Source: Puerhibacterium puerhi (lineage in GTDB: Bacteria > Actinomycetota > Actinomycetes > Actinomycetales > Cellulomonadaceae). From it: a DNA stretch of 64,000 nucleotides. The position numbers and the translations under genes are program-made. A model generated the notes under the pieces. That model made no database searches. It worked only from the letters and a program-made list of their open reading frames with translations, and was not told where the DNA came from. The DNA is taken from assembly GCF_009846865.1 (NCBI RefSeq), contig NZ_WUWN01000001.1, positions 300,743 through 364,742 of the forward strand, in the 5' to 3' direction. Shown here piece after piece: positions 30,689-39,573 of this stretch; position 1 is the first letter of the stretch; every line of letters begins with the position of its first letter.

Positions 30689-32236
30689 TCAGCAGGTGAG
30701 CCCCTCCTTCGGCGTCGTGCCGTCCACGAGGAACCCGTCCACCGCGTCGACGATGCACGAGTTGGACCGCCCGTAGGCCGTGTGGCCCTCGCCGTCGTAC
30801 GTCACGAGGACGCCGGAGTCCAGCGTGTCCGCCAGCTTCTCGGCCCACTCGTAGGGCGTGGCCGGGTCCTGCGTGGTGCCGATGACGACGATGGGCGGCG
30901 CGCCCTTCGCCGACTGGTCGAAGTCGTGCTCCACCGCCGGGTACGGCCAGTCGTGGCAGGTCAGCCCGCTGTAGGAGAAGAACCGGCCCACCGTCGGGGC
31001 GGCGTCGCTGATCCGCTCGGCCTCGGCCTGCAGGGTCGGCAGGTCCTCGCTGCCGCGGGAGTCCAGGCAGCTGACGGCGCGGAACGCCTCGGACGAGTTG
31101 GTGGAGTACCCGCCGTCGGTGTTGCGGTCGTTGTAGTAGTCCGCCAGGTACAGGAACACGTCGGCGGTGCCCTGCGAGGTGACCTCCTGGATCGCCTGGG
31201 TCAGCACCGGCCAGCTGCGCTCGTCGTACAGCGTGACGGCCACCCCGTAGAACGCCAGGCTCTGGGTCACGCGCCGCCCGCTCGAGGTCGGGTACGGCGA
31301 GTCGAAGGCGTGGTCGAGGATGTCGCGCACCTGCTTCATGCCGGCGTCGACGTCACCCGTCAGCGGGCAGTCCGCGCCGGCCTGGCAGTCGGCCACGTAG
31401 TTGCGCAGCGCCCGCTCGAACCCCGCCGCCTGGCCCTCGGAGACCCCGTCCGCGTCGAGCGTGACGTCGATGGCGCCGTCCAGCACCATCGCCCCCACGT
31501 GGTCCGGGAACAGCCCGGCGTAGGTGGCCCCCAGCTCGGTGCCGTAGGAGAAGCCGAGGTAGTTGAGCTTCTCGTCGCCCAGCACCGCGCGCAGCATGTC
31601 CATGTCCCGGGCGGCGGACTGCGTGTCCACGTGCCCGAGCAGCTCGCCGGTGTTCTCGGCGCACGCAGCGCCCCACGCGGCGTACTCGTCGGCCATGGCG
31701 GCCAGACCGGCCTCGGTGGTGTCGAAGTCCTTGGCCAGCGACTCGTCCTTGCGCGCGTCGTCGAAGCAGCTCACCGCCGTCGACTGGCCCACGCCGCGCG
31801 GGTCGAAGCCCACCACGTCGTACGCCGCGCGCAGCTTCTTGCCCATCCCCGTCCAGGCGCTCGTGACGTAGTCGATGCCCGAGGCGCCCGGACCACCGGG
31901 GTTGACCAGCAGCGAGCCCTTGCGGTCCCCCGTGGCGGTGTGCCGCTTGAGGGCGAGCTCGATCGGGTCGGAGTCCGGGTCCTGCCAGGACGTCGGGGCG
32001 GACGCCGTCGCGCACTCGAAGCCGCCGCCGCAGTCGCTCCACTCCAGCGACTGCCCGTAGTACGACTCGAACCCGTCCGGCGCGCCCGGGGCGGACGCGC
32101 TCCCGGCGGTCGCGTCGTCGAGCGGGGTCTGCGACCGGCTCGGTGTCGAGCACCCCGCCAGCAGCAGAGCGGTCACCAGGAAGGCGGAGACGACGGAGGC
32201 AAGCGTGCGCCGAGAGGTGGTGGAGGGGGACTTCAC
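30689..32236 (-). CDS. Secreted alpha/beta hydrolase, TAP/Slp family lipoprotein
   Basis: A 515-residue exported hydrolase like the tripeptidyl aminopeptidases of streptomycetes. A lipoprotein signal peptide ends LLLAGC. The alpha/beta hydrolase core begins GSLLVNPGGPGASG (oxyanion region), has the nucleophile elbow GFSYGTELG, and ends with the TAP-like C-terminal domain carrying Asp (TTQDPATPYEWA) and His (DGEGHTAYGRS). Members release tripeptides or act as proline peptidases or esterases. The GTG start has TAGGTT six bases upstream and no ribosome site, so it is probably leaderless. It stands alone between the tRNA and holB. Confidence 0.9.
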   Translation of the reverse strand: MKSPSTTSRRTLASVVSAFLVTALLLAGCSTPSRSQTPLDDATAGSASAPGAPDGFESYYGQSLEWSDCGGGFECATASAPTSWQDPDSDPIELALKRHTATGDRKGSLLVNPGGPGASGIDYVTSAWTGMGKKLRAAYDVVGFDPRGVGQSTAVSCFDDARKDESLAKDFDTTEAGLAAMADEYAAWGAACAENTGELLGHVDTQSAARDMDMLRAVLGDEKLNYLGFSYGTELGATYAGLFPDHVGAMVLDGAIDVTLDADGVSEGQAAGFERALRNYVADCQAGADCPLTGDVDAGMKQVRDILDHAFDSPYPTSSGRRVTQSLAFYGVAVTLYDERSWPVLTQAIQEVTSQGTADVFLYLADYYNDRNTDGGYSTNSSEAFRAVSCLDSRGSEDLPTLQAEAERISDAAPTVGRFFSYSGLTCHDWPYPAVEHDFDQSAKGAPPIVVIGTTQDPATPYEWAEKLADTLDSGVLVTYDGEGHTAYGRSNSCIVDAVDGFLVDGTTPKEGLTC

Positions 32237-32368
32237 CCGCCCAACCTATCGGTCGCCCCGGGCCGATCTCGCGACCGCGTGTGGACGGGTTGTGCAGACC
32301 GGGCGGGAGCCGTGGTGGCCCGGCGCCGGCGGCGCGCGGCCGTCGCCCCGGCGTCGGACGGTGCCGGG

Positions 32369-33520
32369 TCAGCCCTGCGGCCGCAGGGCGATCGCCATCG
32401 CCTCGAGCGCGAGCAGCGGCGCGACGTTGCCCTCGAGGCGCTCGCGCGCCGTGCCGATGGCGTCCATGCGACGGATGGTCTGCTCGGGGGTGGAGTCCGC
32501 CGCCAGGGTCCGCACCAGCCCCGCCTCGGCGGCGTTGACCAGCTCGACCTCGGCCCCGAGCTGGACCACGAGCACGTCGCGGTACAGCGACAGCAGGTCC
32601 ACCATGGCCCGGTCGAGCACGTCGCGCTGGTGGCGGGTCGCGCGGCGCTTCTGGTCGTCCTCGAGCTGCTTGAGCTGCGAGCGCAGCCGCGGCGGCAGCG
32701 TCTCGCCCTCGCCGACGCCCAGCGCGCGCATCAGCTCCGCCCGCTCCTGCGCGTCGCGCTCCTCGGTGGCCGCCTTCGCCTCGGCCTTGGCCACCTCGAC
32801 CAGCTCGTTCGCGGCCAGGACGGCGTCGCCCACGCCGCGGATGCGCCGGGCGACGTCGAGCACCCGGGCCCGCCGCTCGCGCGCACCCGGGTCGCGGGCC
32901 AGGCGCCGGGCGAGGCCCACGTGGCTCTGCGCGGCGCGCGCCGCCGACAGCGCCGTGTCCGGGTCGACGCCGTCGCGGCGCACCACCAGCTCGGCCACCG
33001 CCTCGGGCGGCGGCACCCGCAGCACGACGCCGCGGCAGCGCGAGCGGATGGTGGGCAGCACGTCCTGGACGCTCGGGGCGCACAGCACCCACACGGTGTG
33101 CGCGGGCGGCTCCTCGATGGCCTTGAGCAGCACGTTCGTGGTGCGCTCGGCCATCCGGTCGGCGTCCTCCACCACGATGACGCGGCGGCGCCCGAGGGAG
33201 GGCGTGCGGGCCGCGGTGCCGATGAGGTCGCGCACCTCGTCGATGGCGATGACCACCTTGTCGGTGGCCACGACGGTGACGTCCGGGTGGGTGCCGGCCA
33301 TCGTCGTCGTGCACTGGTGGCAGCGGCCGCAGCCGCCGTCCTCGCCGTCCGAGCCGGTGCACTGCAGCGCCGCCGCGAAGGCCCGCGCCGCCACGGAGCG
33401 CCCCGACCCGGGCGGGCCGGTGATCAGCCAGGCGTGCGTCATGGCCGCCGGCTCGGTGGCGGCGCGGCGCAGCACGGCCACCGCCTGCTCCTGCCCGACG
33501 ACGTCGTCCCAGACGCTCAT
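32369..33520 (-). CDS. holB: DNA polymerase III subunit delta'
   Basis: A 383-residue clamp-loader subunit that opens the beta clamp during replication. The AAA+ N-terminal region starts VWDDVVGQEQAVAVL and has a modified P-loop GPPGSGRS (Arg for Lys, as in non-hydrolysing delta' proteins), the zinc knuckle GCGRCHQC, the sensor/SRC motif IRSRCRGVVL and the acidic VVEDADRM box. The C-terminal collar region is longer than in E. coli and contains a Lys/Glu-rich helix (about 255-300). ATG overlaps the tmk stop as ATGA, the common actinobacterial tmk-holB pairing. Confidence 0.95.
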   Translation of the reverse strand: MSVWDDVVGQEQAVAVLRRAATEPAAMTHAWLITGPPGSGRSVAARAFAAALQCTGSDGEDGGCGRCHQCTTTMAGTHPDVTVVATDKVVIAIDEVRDLIGTAARTPSLGRRRVIVVEDADRMAERTTNVLLKAIEEPPAHTVWVLCAPSVQDVLPTIRSRCRGVVLRVPPPEAVAELVVRRDGVDPDTALSAARAAQSHVGLARRLARDPGARERRARVLDVARRIRGVGDAVLAANELVEVAKAEAKAATEERDAQERAELMRALGVGEGETLPPRLRSQLKQLEDDQKRRATRHQRDVLDRAMVDLLSLYRDVLVVQLGAEVELVNAAEAGLVRTLAADSTPEQTIRRMDAIGTARERLEGNVAPLLALEAMAIALRPQG

Positions 33521-34338
33521 CGCGCGTCGCCCGCCACCGCGTCGCCCGCCACCGCGTCGCCGCGCACGTCCGCGCCGGGCTGCTCGCCGGGCCCCGCGGC
33601 GCCCTCGCCGCCCTCGCCGACCTCGTCGACCTCGTCGACCGGCAGCTCGGCGGGCTCGCCCAGCGTGGCGGGCGGCAGCTCGGGGGCGGCGGCCGCCGCG
33701 GCCTCCTCGACCACGGGCGTGAGGTCGAGCCGGGCCGCGACGTCGACACGGATCTGCGCCTGGACGTCCTGCAGCGGGGCCGCCGCGTCGATGACCACCC
33801 AGCGGGCCGGCTCGGCCGCGGCGCGGCGCAGGAACGTCTCGCGGGCGCGGCGGTGGAACTCCTGCCCCGCCCGCTCCAGCCGGTCGGGCTCGCCGGACAG
33901 CCGGGCGGCGGCGACCTCGGGGTCGACGTCGAGCAAGATCGTCACGTCCGGCAGCAGCCCGTGGGTGGCCCACAGCGACAGGTTCTCGACGTCCTCCTCC
34001 GACAGCTCGCGGCCGCCCGCCTGGTAGGCCACGGACGAGTCGAGGTAGCGGTCGGTGATGACGACGGCGCCGCGCGCGAGCGCCGGGCGCACCAGGCTGG
34101 CCACGTGGTGGGCGCGGTCGGCCGCGTACAGCAGCGCCTCGGCCCGCGCGTCCACGTGGTCGCCGTGCAGCACGAGCCGGCGCACCTCCGCCCCGAGCGG
34201 CGTGCCGCCCGGCTCGCGGGTGAGCACCACCTCGCGGCCGGTGACCTCCCCCAGCCACTCCCCGAGGAGGCGCGCCTGCGTCGTCTTGCCGCTGCCGTCG
34301 CCGCCCTCGAACGAGACGAAGTACCCGGGAAAAGTCAC
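33517..34338 (-). CDS. tmk: Thymidylate kinase with acidic C-terminal extension
   Basis: Phosphorylates dTMP to dTDP. The P-loop is FEGGDGSGKTTQA, the dTMP site is LTREPGGTPLG, and the DR(Y/H) motif is VITDRYLDSSVAYQ. The kinase ends at about residue 205, the normal family length. A further 65 residues rich in Ala, Glu, Pro and Gly follow, ending in the repeat GDAVAGDAVAGD encoded by a 15-base tandem DNA repeat. The GTG start has TAGGGT six bases upstream (leaderless). Its stop overlaps holB. Confidence 0.95.
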   Translation of the reverse strand: MTFPGYFVSFEGGDGSGKTTQARLLGEWLGEVTGREVVLTREPGGTPLGAEVRRLVLHGDHVDARAEALLYAADRAHHVASLVRPALARGAVVITDRYLDSSVAYQAGGRELSEEDVENLSLWATHGLLPDVTILLDVDPEVAAARLSGEPDRLERAGQEFHRRARETFLRRAAAEPARWVVIDAAAPLQDVQAQIRVDVAARLDLTPVVEEAAAAAAPELPPATLGEPAELPVDEVDEVGEGGEGAAGPGEQPGADVRGDAVAGDAVAGDAR

Positions 34339-34396
34339 GACGAAACCCTATCCGGCGACGCCCACACCGGCGGGCCCGGGGCGAGAGGGGGCGCGA

Positions 34397-34416
34397 GCCC
34401 GGCGCGGGCGCCGGGC
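34397..34416 (-). terminator. Hairpin after the Gfo/Idh/MocA gene
   Basis: GCCCGGCG (34397-34404) pairs with CGCCGGGC (34409-34416) around a 4-base loop, directly downstream of the minus-strand oxidoreductase stop. Confidence 0.45.
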
Positions 34417-34424
34417 CGCGCCGC

Positions 34425-35495
34425 TCACTCCCCCGGGTACACCACGCCCAGCTGGCGGCGCGCCTCGTCGAGCAGCTCCATCAGCTCGAGGGTGTCCGAC
34501 CACGGGTGCCGCGCGCTCTGCGTGGCGCCGGCCGCGACCAGGCGGGCCACCTCGGCCGCCTCGTACGCCTTGCCCTCGCCCTGCGGGCTCGTGTACTCCC
34601 CGGTGCTGCCGTCGGCCCGCACCACGCGGAACCCCGTGGGCGCGAAGAAGCCGTGCGGCAGCTCGATCCGCCCGTGGGTGCCCAGGATGGTCGCGGCGGT
34701 GGGGCCCGCGACGCGGGTGGAGGTGTGCAGGAGGGCCTGGCGGCCGCCCGACCACTCGAGCACCAGGGCCACGTGGTCGTCGGTGCCCGTCTCGGCCAGC
34801 GTGCCGCGCGCGGTCAGGGCGTCGGGGACGCCGAGCAGGTCGTGCGCCAGCTGCAGCGGGTAGATGCCCAGGTCCAGCAGCGCGCCGCCGGCCAGCTCGG
34901 GGGCGTACAGGCGGTGCTGCGGGTCGAACTCCTTGAGCACCGCGAAGTCGGCGATCACGGTGCGCACCTCGCCGACCTCCCCGCGGGCGACGACGCCGCG
35001 CAGCGCGGCGACGTGCGGCAGGAACCGCGTCCACAGCGCCTCCAGGCACAGCACGCCGGCCTCGCGGGCCGCGTCCAGCAGCGTGCGCGACTCGGCGGCC
35101 GACCGCGTCAGCGGCTTCTCCACGAGCACGTGCTTGCCGGCGCGGACGGCCAGCAGGGCGTGCTCGAGGTGGTGGGAGTGCGGCGTGGCCACGTAGACGA
35201 CCTCGACGTCCGGGTCGGCCACCAGCTCCTCGTAGGAGCCGTGCGCGCGGGCCGCCGGGGCGTGCGCGTCGGCGAACGCCTGGGCCTTGGCGGCGTCGCG
35301 CGACCCGACGGCCACCACGGAGCCGCGCGTGCGCAGGCGGACGCCGTCGGAGAACGACGAGGCGATGTTCCCGGCGCCCAGCACCCCCCAGCGCACCGGC
35401 GGGGCGGCCATCGGGTCGGGCACCGTGGCGCCGAGGTCGGCGGCGGTCAGGCGCGGGGCGTAGACGGACGGGTCGACGACGTCGGCGAGGGTCAT
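34425..35495 (-). CDS. Gfo/Idh/MocA family oxidoreductase
   Basis: A 356-residue NAD(P)-dependent dehydrogenase acting on sugars, inositols or similar diols. The Rossmann motif is VRWGVLGAGNIASSF (after a 33-residue N-terminal extension), the strand VYVATPHSHHLEHA follows, and the cofactor/catalytic Lys is in VLVEKPLTRS. The C-terminal alpha/beta domain has GGALLDLGIYPLQLAHDLLG with the usual Asp and Tyr. No Shine-Dalgarno is seen; TAGGTT lies six bases before the ATG. The gene is alone, between topA and tmk; the substrate is unknown. Confidence 0.9.
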   Translation of the reverse strand: MTLADVVDPSVYAPRLTAADLGATVPDPMAAPPVRWGVLGAGNIASSFSDGVRLRTRGSVVAVGSRDAAKAQAFADAHAPAARAHGSYEELVADPDVEVVYVATPHSHHLEHALLAVRAGKHVLVEKPLTRSAAESRTLLDAAREAGVLCLEALWTRFLPHVAALRGVVARGEVGEVRTVIADFAVLKEFDPQHRLYAPELAGGALLDLGIYPLQLAHDLLGVPDALTARGTLAETGTDDHVALVLEWSGGRQALLHTSTRVAGPTAATILGTHGRIELPHGFFAPTGFRVVRADGSTGEYTSPQGEGKAYEAAEVARLVAAGATQSARHPWSDTLELMELLDEARRQLGVVYPGE

Positions 35496-35530
35496 GCCCG
35501 CAACCTACGCCACGCCCGCCGTCCCGGGCA

Positions 35531-35562
35531 GGCCCCGCGACGGCCGCGGCCGTCGCGGGGCC
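35531..35562. terminator. Perfect 32-base palindrome after topA
   Basis: GGCCCCGCGACGGCC (35531-35545) and GGCCGTCGCGGGGCC (35548-35562) are exact inverted copies two bases apart. It lies 26 bases beyond the topA stop and about 35 bases upstream of the Gfo/Idh/MocA start, so it probably ends topA transcription. Confidence 0.6.
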
Positions 35563-35588
35563 AGCCCGGGAGCGGGGCGGGCGGGGCG

Positions 35589-38408
35589 CTACTTCGTCGC
35601 GGTGCCGCGCTTCTTCGCCGTCGTGCCCTTCGCCGCCGCGGCCTTCGTCGTGCGCGACGACGCCGAGCGCGTGGTGCGCTTCTTGGCCGGCCCGGCCGCG
35701 CGCTTCTCGGCCAGCAGCTCGATCGCCCGCTCGGGGGTGATCGACTCGGGCGTCAGGTCGCGCGGCAGCGTCCGGTTGGTCTCGCCGTCGGTGACGTACG
35801 CGCCGAACCGGCCCTCCTTGACCACGATCGGCTTGCCGCTGGTCGGGTCGTCGCCCAGCTCGCGCAGCGGCGGCGTGGCGGCGCGCGCGCCCCGGCCGCG
35901 CTTCGGCTCGGCGTAGATCTTCAGCGCCTCGTCGAGGGTGATCGTGAAGAGCTGGTCCTCCGACGCGATGGTCCGCGAGTCCGTGCCCTTCTTGAGGTAC
36001 GGGCCGTAGCGGCCGTTCTGCGCGGTGATCTCCTCGCCCGACTGCGGGTCCGTGCCGACCACGCGCGGCAGGGACAGCAGCCGCAGGGCGTCCTCGAGCG
36101 TGACCGACTCCAGCGACATGGTCTTGAACAGCGACGCCGTGCGCGGCTTCGGCAGCGCGGCCAGGGCCTTCTTGCGCTGGGCGGCGCTGAGGCCCGGGTC
36201 GAGCTCCGGCTCGGGCAGCAGCTCGGTGACGTACGGGCCGTACCGGCCGGCCTTGGCCACGATCGTGTGGCCGGATTCCGGGTCGGTGCCCAGCGTGCGG
36301 CCCTCGTCGCCGCCGGCCACGAGCAGCTCGCGCGCCTTGGCCACCGTCAGCTCGTCCGGGGCGAGGTCCTCGGGGATGGAGGCGCGCGGCGGGTTCTGCC
36401 CCTCGGCCACCTCGGCGCCGAGGTCCTCGACGTACGGCCCGTAGCGGCCCACGCGCACGCGGATGCCCTCGCCGATCTCCACCGAGTTGATCGCCGCGGC
36501 GTCGATGTCGCCGAGGTTCTCCACCAGGTCGCGCAGCCCCCAGCCGTCCTGGTCGGACGCGTCGGCCGACCGGTCGCCCCAGTAGAACCGGGACAGCCAG
36601 GTGACGCGGTCGCGCTCGCCCGCGGCGATCTGGTCGAGGTCCTCCTCCATCTCGGCGGTGAACCGGTAGTCCACCAGCCAGTGGAAGTGCTCCTCGAGCA
36701 GGCGCGTGACGGCGAACGCCAGCCAGGTGGGCACCAGGGCCTGCCCGCGGGTGCGCACGTAGCCGCGGTCCTGGATGGTCGAGATCGTCGCGGCGTACGT
36801 CGAGGGGCGGCCGATGCCGAGCTCCTCGAGCGCCTTGACCAGGGAGGCCTCGGTGTACCGGGCGGGCGGGGTGGTGGTGTGCCCGTCGGCGGCCAGGTCC
36901 CGGCCCGCCAGGGCGTCGCCCTCGGCCATGCGCGGCAGGCGCGCGTCGCGCTCGGCGGCCGCGCCGTCGTCCTCGGCCGCGTCGGTGCCCTCCTCGTAGG
37001 CGGCGAGGAACCCGCGGAACGTGATGACGGTGCCGGACGCGGAGAAGACGGCGTCCTTGCCCGCGTGCTCGCCCGCGGCGGCGGCCAGCGGCGCGGCCAG
37101 GCGCACCGACGCCGTCGAGCCCTTGGCGTCGGCCATCTGCGAGGCGACGGTGCGCTTCCAGATCAGCTCGTACAGGCGGAACTGGTCGCCGGACAGCTCG
37201 CGCGCCACCTGCGCCGGGGTGCGGAACGAGTCGCCGGCGGGGCGGATCGCCTCGTGGGCCTCCTGGGCGCCCTTGTTCTTCGAGGCGTACACGCGCGGCG
37301 AGCCGGGCACGTACTCGGCGCCGTACAGCTCGGCGGCCTGCCGGCGCGCGGCGTCGGTGGCCTCCACCGACAGCGACGGGGAGTCCGTACGCATGTAGGT
37401 GATGTAGCCGTTCTCGTACAGCGACTGCGCGGTGCGCATCGTCTGGCGGGCGTTCATCCGCAGCTTGCGGCCCGCCTCCTGCTGCAGCGTGGAGGTGGTG
37501 AACGGCGCGGCGGGCTTGCGGGAGTACGGCTTGGTCTCCAGCGAGCGGACCGTGAAGCCGCCGCCCGCCGGCGACTGCCCGGCCTCGGCGAGGCCGGCGA
37601 CCACGGCGCGCGCCGTGGCCTCGTCCAGGTGCACGACGCCGCCCTCGCCGCGCCCCCCGCGCGTCCGGAGCCGGCCGGCGTCGTCGAAGTCGCGGCCGGA
37701 GGCGACGCGGTCGGCGCCCAGCGCGGTGAGCCGCGCGCGGAACGCCTGCCCGGCGTCGGCCCCGCCGGTGGGGGCGAACTGCCCCGTGACGTCCCAGTAG
37801 TCGACGGCGACGAACGCCATGCGCTCGCGCTCGCGCTCGACGACCAGGCGCGTGGCGACGGACTGGACGCGGCCGGCGGACAGGCCCTGGCGCACCTTGC
37901 GCCACAGCACCGGGGACACCTCGTAGCCGTAGAGGCGGTCGAGGATGCGGCGGGTCTCCTGGGCGTCGACGAGGTGGTCGTCGAGCTCGCGGGTGTTCTC
38001 CAGCGCCCGCATGATCGCCTCGCGGGTGATCTCGTGGAACACCATCCGCTTGACCGGGACCTTGGGCTTGAGCTCCTGGATGAGGTGCCAGGCGATGGCC
38101 TCGCCCTCGCGGTCCTCGTCGGTGGCGAGGAAGAGCTCGTCGGCCTCCTTGAGCGCCTTCTTCAGCTCGCGGACCTTGGCCTTCTTGTCCGCGTACACCT
38201 CGTAGTAGGGGTCGAACCCGTTGTCGACGTCGACGGCGAACTTGCCGTACGGCCCCTTCTTCATCTCGGCCGGCAGCTCGGACGGCTGGGGCAGGTCGCG
38301 GATGTGGCCGACGCTGGCCTCGACCTCGAAGCCGTCCCCGAGGTAGCCGGCGATCTTGCGAGCCTTGGTGGGCGACTCGACGATCACGAGCTTGCGTGGC
38401 TGGGGCAT
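35589..38408 (-). CDS. topA: DNA topoisomerase I
   Basis: A 939-residue type IA topoisomerase that relaxes negative supercoils. The Toprim domain has VIVESPTKARKIAGYL and the metal motif ATDEDREGEAIAWHL. The active-site Tyr338 is in GYITYMRTDSPS, matching the mycobacterial position closely. The C-terminus has no zinc fingers; it carries at least four repeats around GR(Y/F)G(P/A)Y, then a Lys/Ala/Thr-rich basic tail (KKRTTRSASSRTTKAA) that aids DNA binding in actinobacterial enzymes. ATG after AGCAGGA. A large palindrome follows the stop. Confidence 0.97.
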   Translation of the reverse strand: MPQPRKLVIVESPTKARKIAGYLGDGFEVEASVGHIRDLPQPSELPAEMKKGPYGKFAVDVDNGFDPYYEVYADKKAKVRELKKALKEADELFLATDEDREGEAIAWHLIQELKPKVPVKRMVFHEITREAIMRALENTRELDDHLVDAQETRRILDRLYGYEVSPVLWRKVRQGLSAGRVQSVATRLVVERERERMAFVAVDYWDVTGQFAPTGGADAGQAFRARLTALGADRVASGRDFDDAGRLRTRGGRGEGGVVHLDEATARAVVAGLAEAGQSPAGGGFTVRSLETKPYSRKPAAPFTTSTLQQEAGRKLRMNARQTMRTAQSLYENGYITYMRTDSPSLSVEATDAARRQAAELYGAEYVPGSPRVYASKNKGAQEAHEAIRPAGDSFRTPAQVARELSGDQFRLYELIWKRTVASQMADAKGSTASVRLAAPLAAAAGEHAGKDAVFSASGTVITFRGFLAAYEEGTDAAEDDGAAAERDARLPRMAEGDALAGRDLAADGHTTTPPARYTEASLVKALEELGIGRPSTYAATISTIQDRGYVRTRGQALVPTWLAFAVTRLLEEHFHWLVDYRFTAEMEEDLDQIAAGERDRVTWLSRFYWGDRSADASDQDGWGLRDLVENLGDIDAAAINSVEIGEGIRVRVGRYGPYVEDLGAEVAEGQNPPRASIPEDLAPDELTVAKARELLVAGGDEGRTLGTDPESGHTIVAKAGRYGPYVTELLPEPELDPGLSAAQRKKALAALPKPRTASLFKTMSLESVTLEDALRLLSLPRVVGTDPQSGEEITAQNGRYGPYLKKGTDSRTIASEDQLFTITLDEALKIYAEPKRGRGARAATPPLRELGDDPTSGKPIVVKEGRFGAYVTDGETNRTLPRDLTPESITPERAIELLAEKRAAGPAKKRTTRSASSRTTKAAAAKGTTAKKRGTATK

Positions 38409-38576
38409 CCGTTCCTGCTTTCCGACGGGATTCGATCGCGCTGTGCGAGGGGGCGGGGGCGGCCCCGCCGGGCGACCGGTCCTCGACACGGTACGCCACG
38501 AGCGCTCGGGAGACTGTATCGCCCCCGGCGCCGCCCGCCAGGGGCGCCCGCCGGGGCCGGGACGGCGGCCGGCGGG

Positions 38577-39506
38577 CTACCTGGCCGGGCGCGCCGAGGC
38601 CTGCCGCAGGAGCAGCAGCACGGCGAAGACCAGCGCGGTCACGGCGAGCACGCCGCACACGCCGCCCGCGTACGCGGTGACGTCGCCGTCGAGGGGGACC
38701 TTCTGCGACCCCGACGTCAGGTCGCCGAGCGCCACCGCGGCCACCCCCGCGGCCGCCGCGCTGCCGAGCAGCAGCAGGCCGGCCACGACCTTCGAGCCGG
38801 GCGTCGCCATCCGGTCGCCCGGCGAGCGCGGCCGGTCGAGCGACGAGGCGGGGGTCAGCGCGCACGCGGCCGCTCCCCAGGCGAGCACCACGAGCAGCGC
38901 GGCGACCACCTCGGACGGGCGGTGCCACTGACCCACCAGCGTCGACAGGCCGGTGGCCGCGGCCCACGCCGACCCCGCGACGGCGACGAGCGGGCGCCAC
39001 CCGCGCGGGGCGGCCAGCAGCAGCGCCGCGGCGATCGAGGCGGCCACGGTGGTGTGCCCGCTGGGCAGGGCGTTGAGGCCGACCCAGCCGTCCAGCAGCT
39101 CCGGGCGGTCGTACACCCAGTGCTTGAGCACCTGGGTCGTGACGTTGGCGCCCACGATCAGCGCGGTGACCTGCAGGGCCAGCACCCAGCGGCGCCGGAC
39201 AAGCGCGAGCAGCACGGCCACGCCGATGCCGGCGAGCACGAAGGTGTTGGAGACGACGGCGAGCACGGGCTCGGCCACCACCCAGAGCGTGCCCTGGCCG
39301 TGCCGGGCGCCGTCGAACGCGAGGTCGTCCACGCGCTGCCCGCGGGCCGTGGCCACGAACAGCTGCCACGTCAGGTGCACCCCGAGCGCCGCGAGGACCG
39401 CGACCGCGACGGCCACGCCGCGGGGCGCCCTGCGGGGCGCGGGGCCGGGCCCCGGGCGCGCGGCGGGCGGCGCGGGCCGCGGGAGCGGACGGGTGGCGTC
39501 GAGCAT
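38577..39506 (-). CDS. PAP2-family membrane phosphatase
   Basis: A 309-residue membrane protein with about eight hydrophobic helices. PAP2 motifs are present in order but altered: KHWVYDRPE (KxRP region, one residue short), LPSGHTTV (PSGH), and VGQWHRPSEVV (His of the third motif, Glu where Asp is usual). Family members dephosphorylate lipid phosphates such as undecaprenyl diphosphate or phosphatidic acid. The ATG at 39506 is chosen because TACGGT ends six bases before it; an upstream in-frame start would add a hydrophilic leader with no support. Confidence 0.85.
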   Translation of the reverse strand: MLDATRPLPRPAPPAARPGPGPAPRRAPRGVAVAVAVLAALGVHLTWQLFVATARGQRVDDLAFDGARHGQGTLWVVAEPVLAVVSNTFVLAGIGVAVLLALVRRRWVLALQVTALIVGANVTTQVLKHWVYDRPELLDGWVGLNALPSGHTTVAASIAAALLLAAPRGWRPLVAVAGSAWAAATGLSTLVGQWHRPSEVVAALLVVLAWGAAACALTPASSLDRPRSPGDRMATPGSKVVAGLLLLGSAAAAGVAAVALGDLTSGSQKVPLDGDVTAYAGGVCGVLAVTALVFAVLLLLRQASARPAR

Positions 39507-39573
39507 GCTGTCACCGTAGCCGCCGGGTGTGGCGGCCTCGTGATCGTCCCGGGCGGACACGTCGAGGGACCGC

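Noticed and set aside
34348..39369. A 1,673-codon open frame on the minus strand across topA and its neighbours
   Set aside because: It is a shadow of real genes in another frame. Stop-free antisense and off-frame runs are common at this GC content; the translation is Arg/Gly/Pro-rich without domains, while the true frames encode topoisomerase I and the Gfo/Idh/MocA protein.
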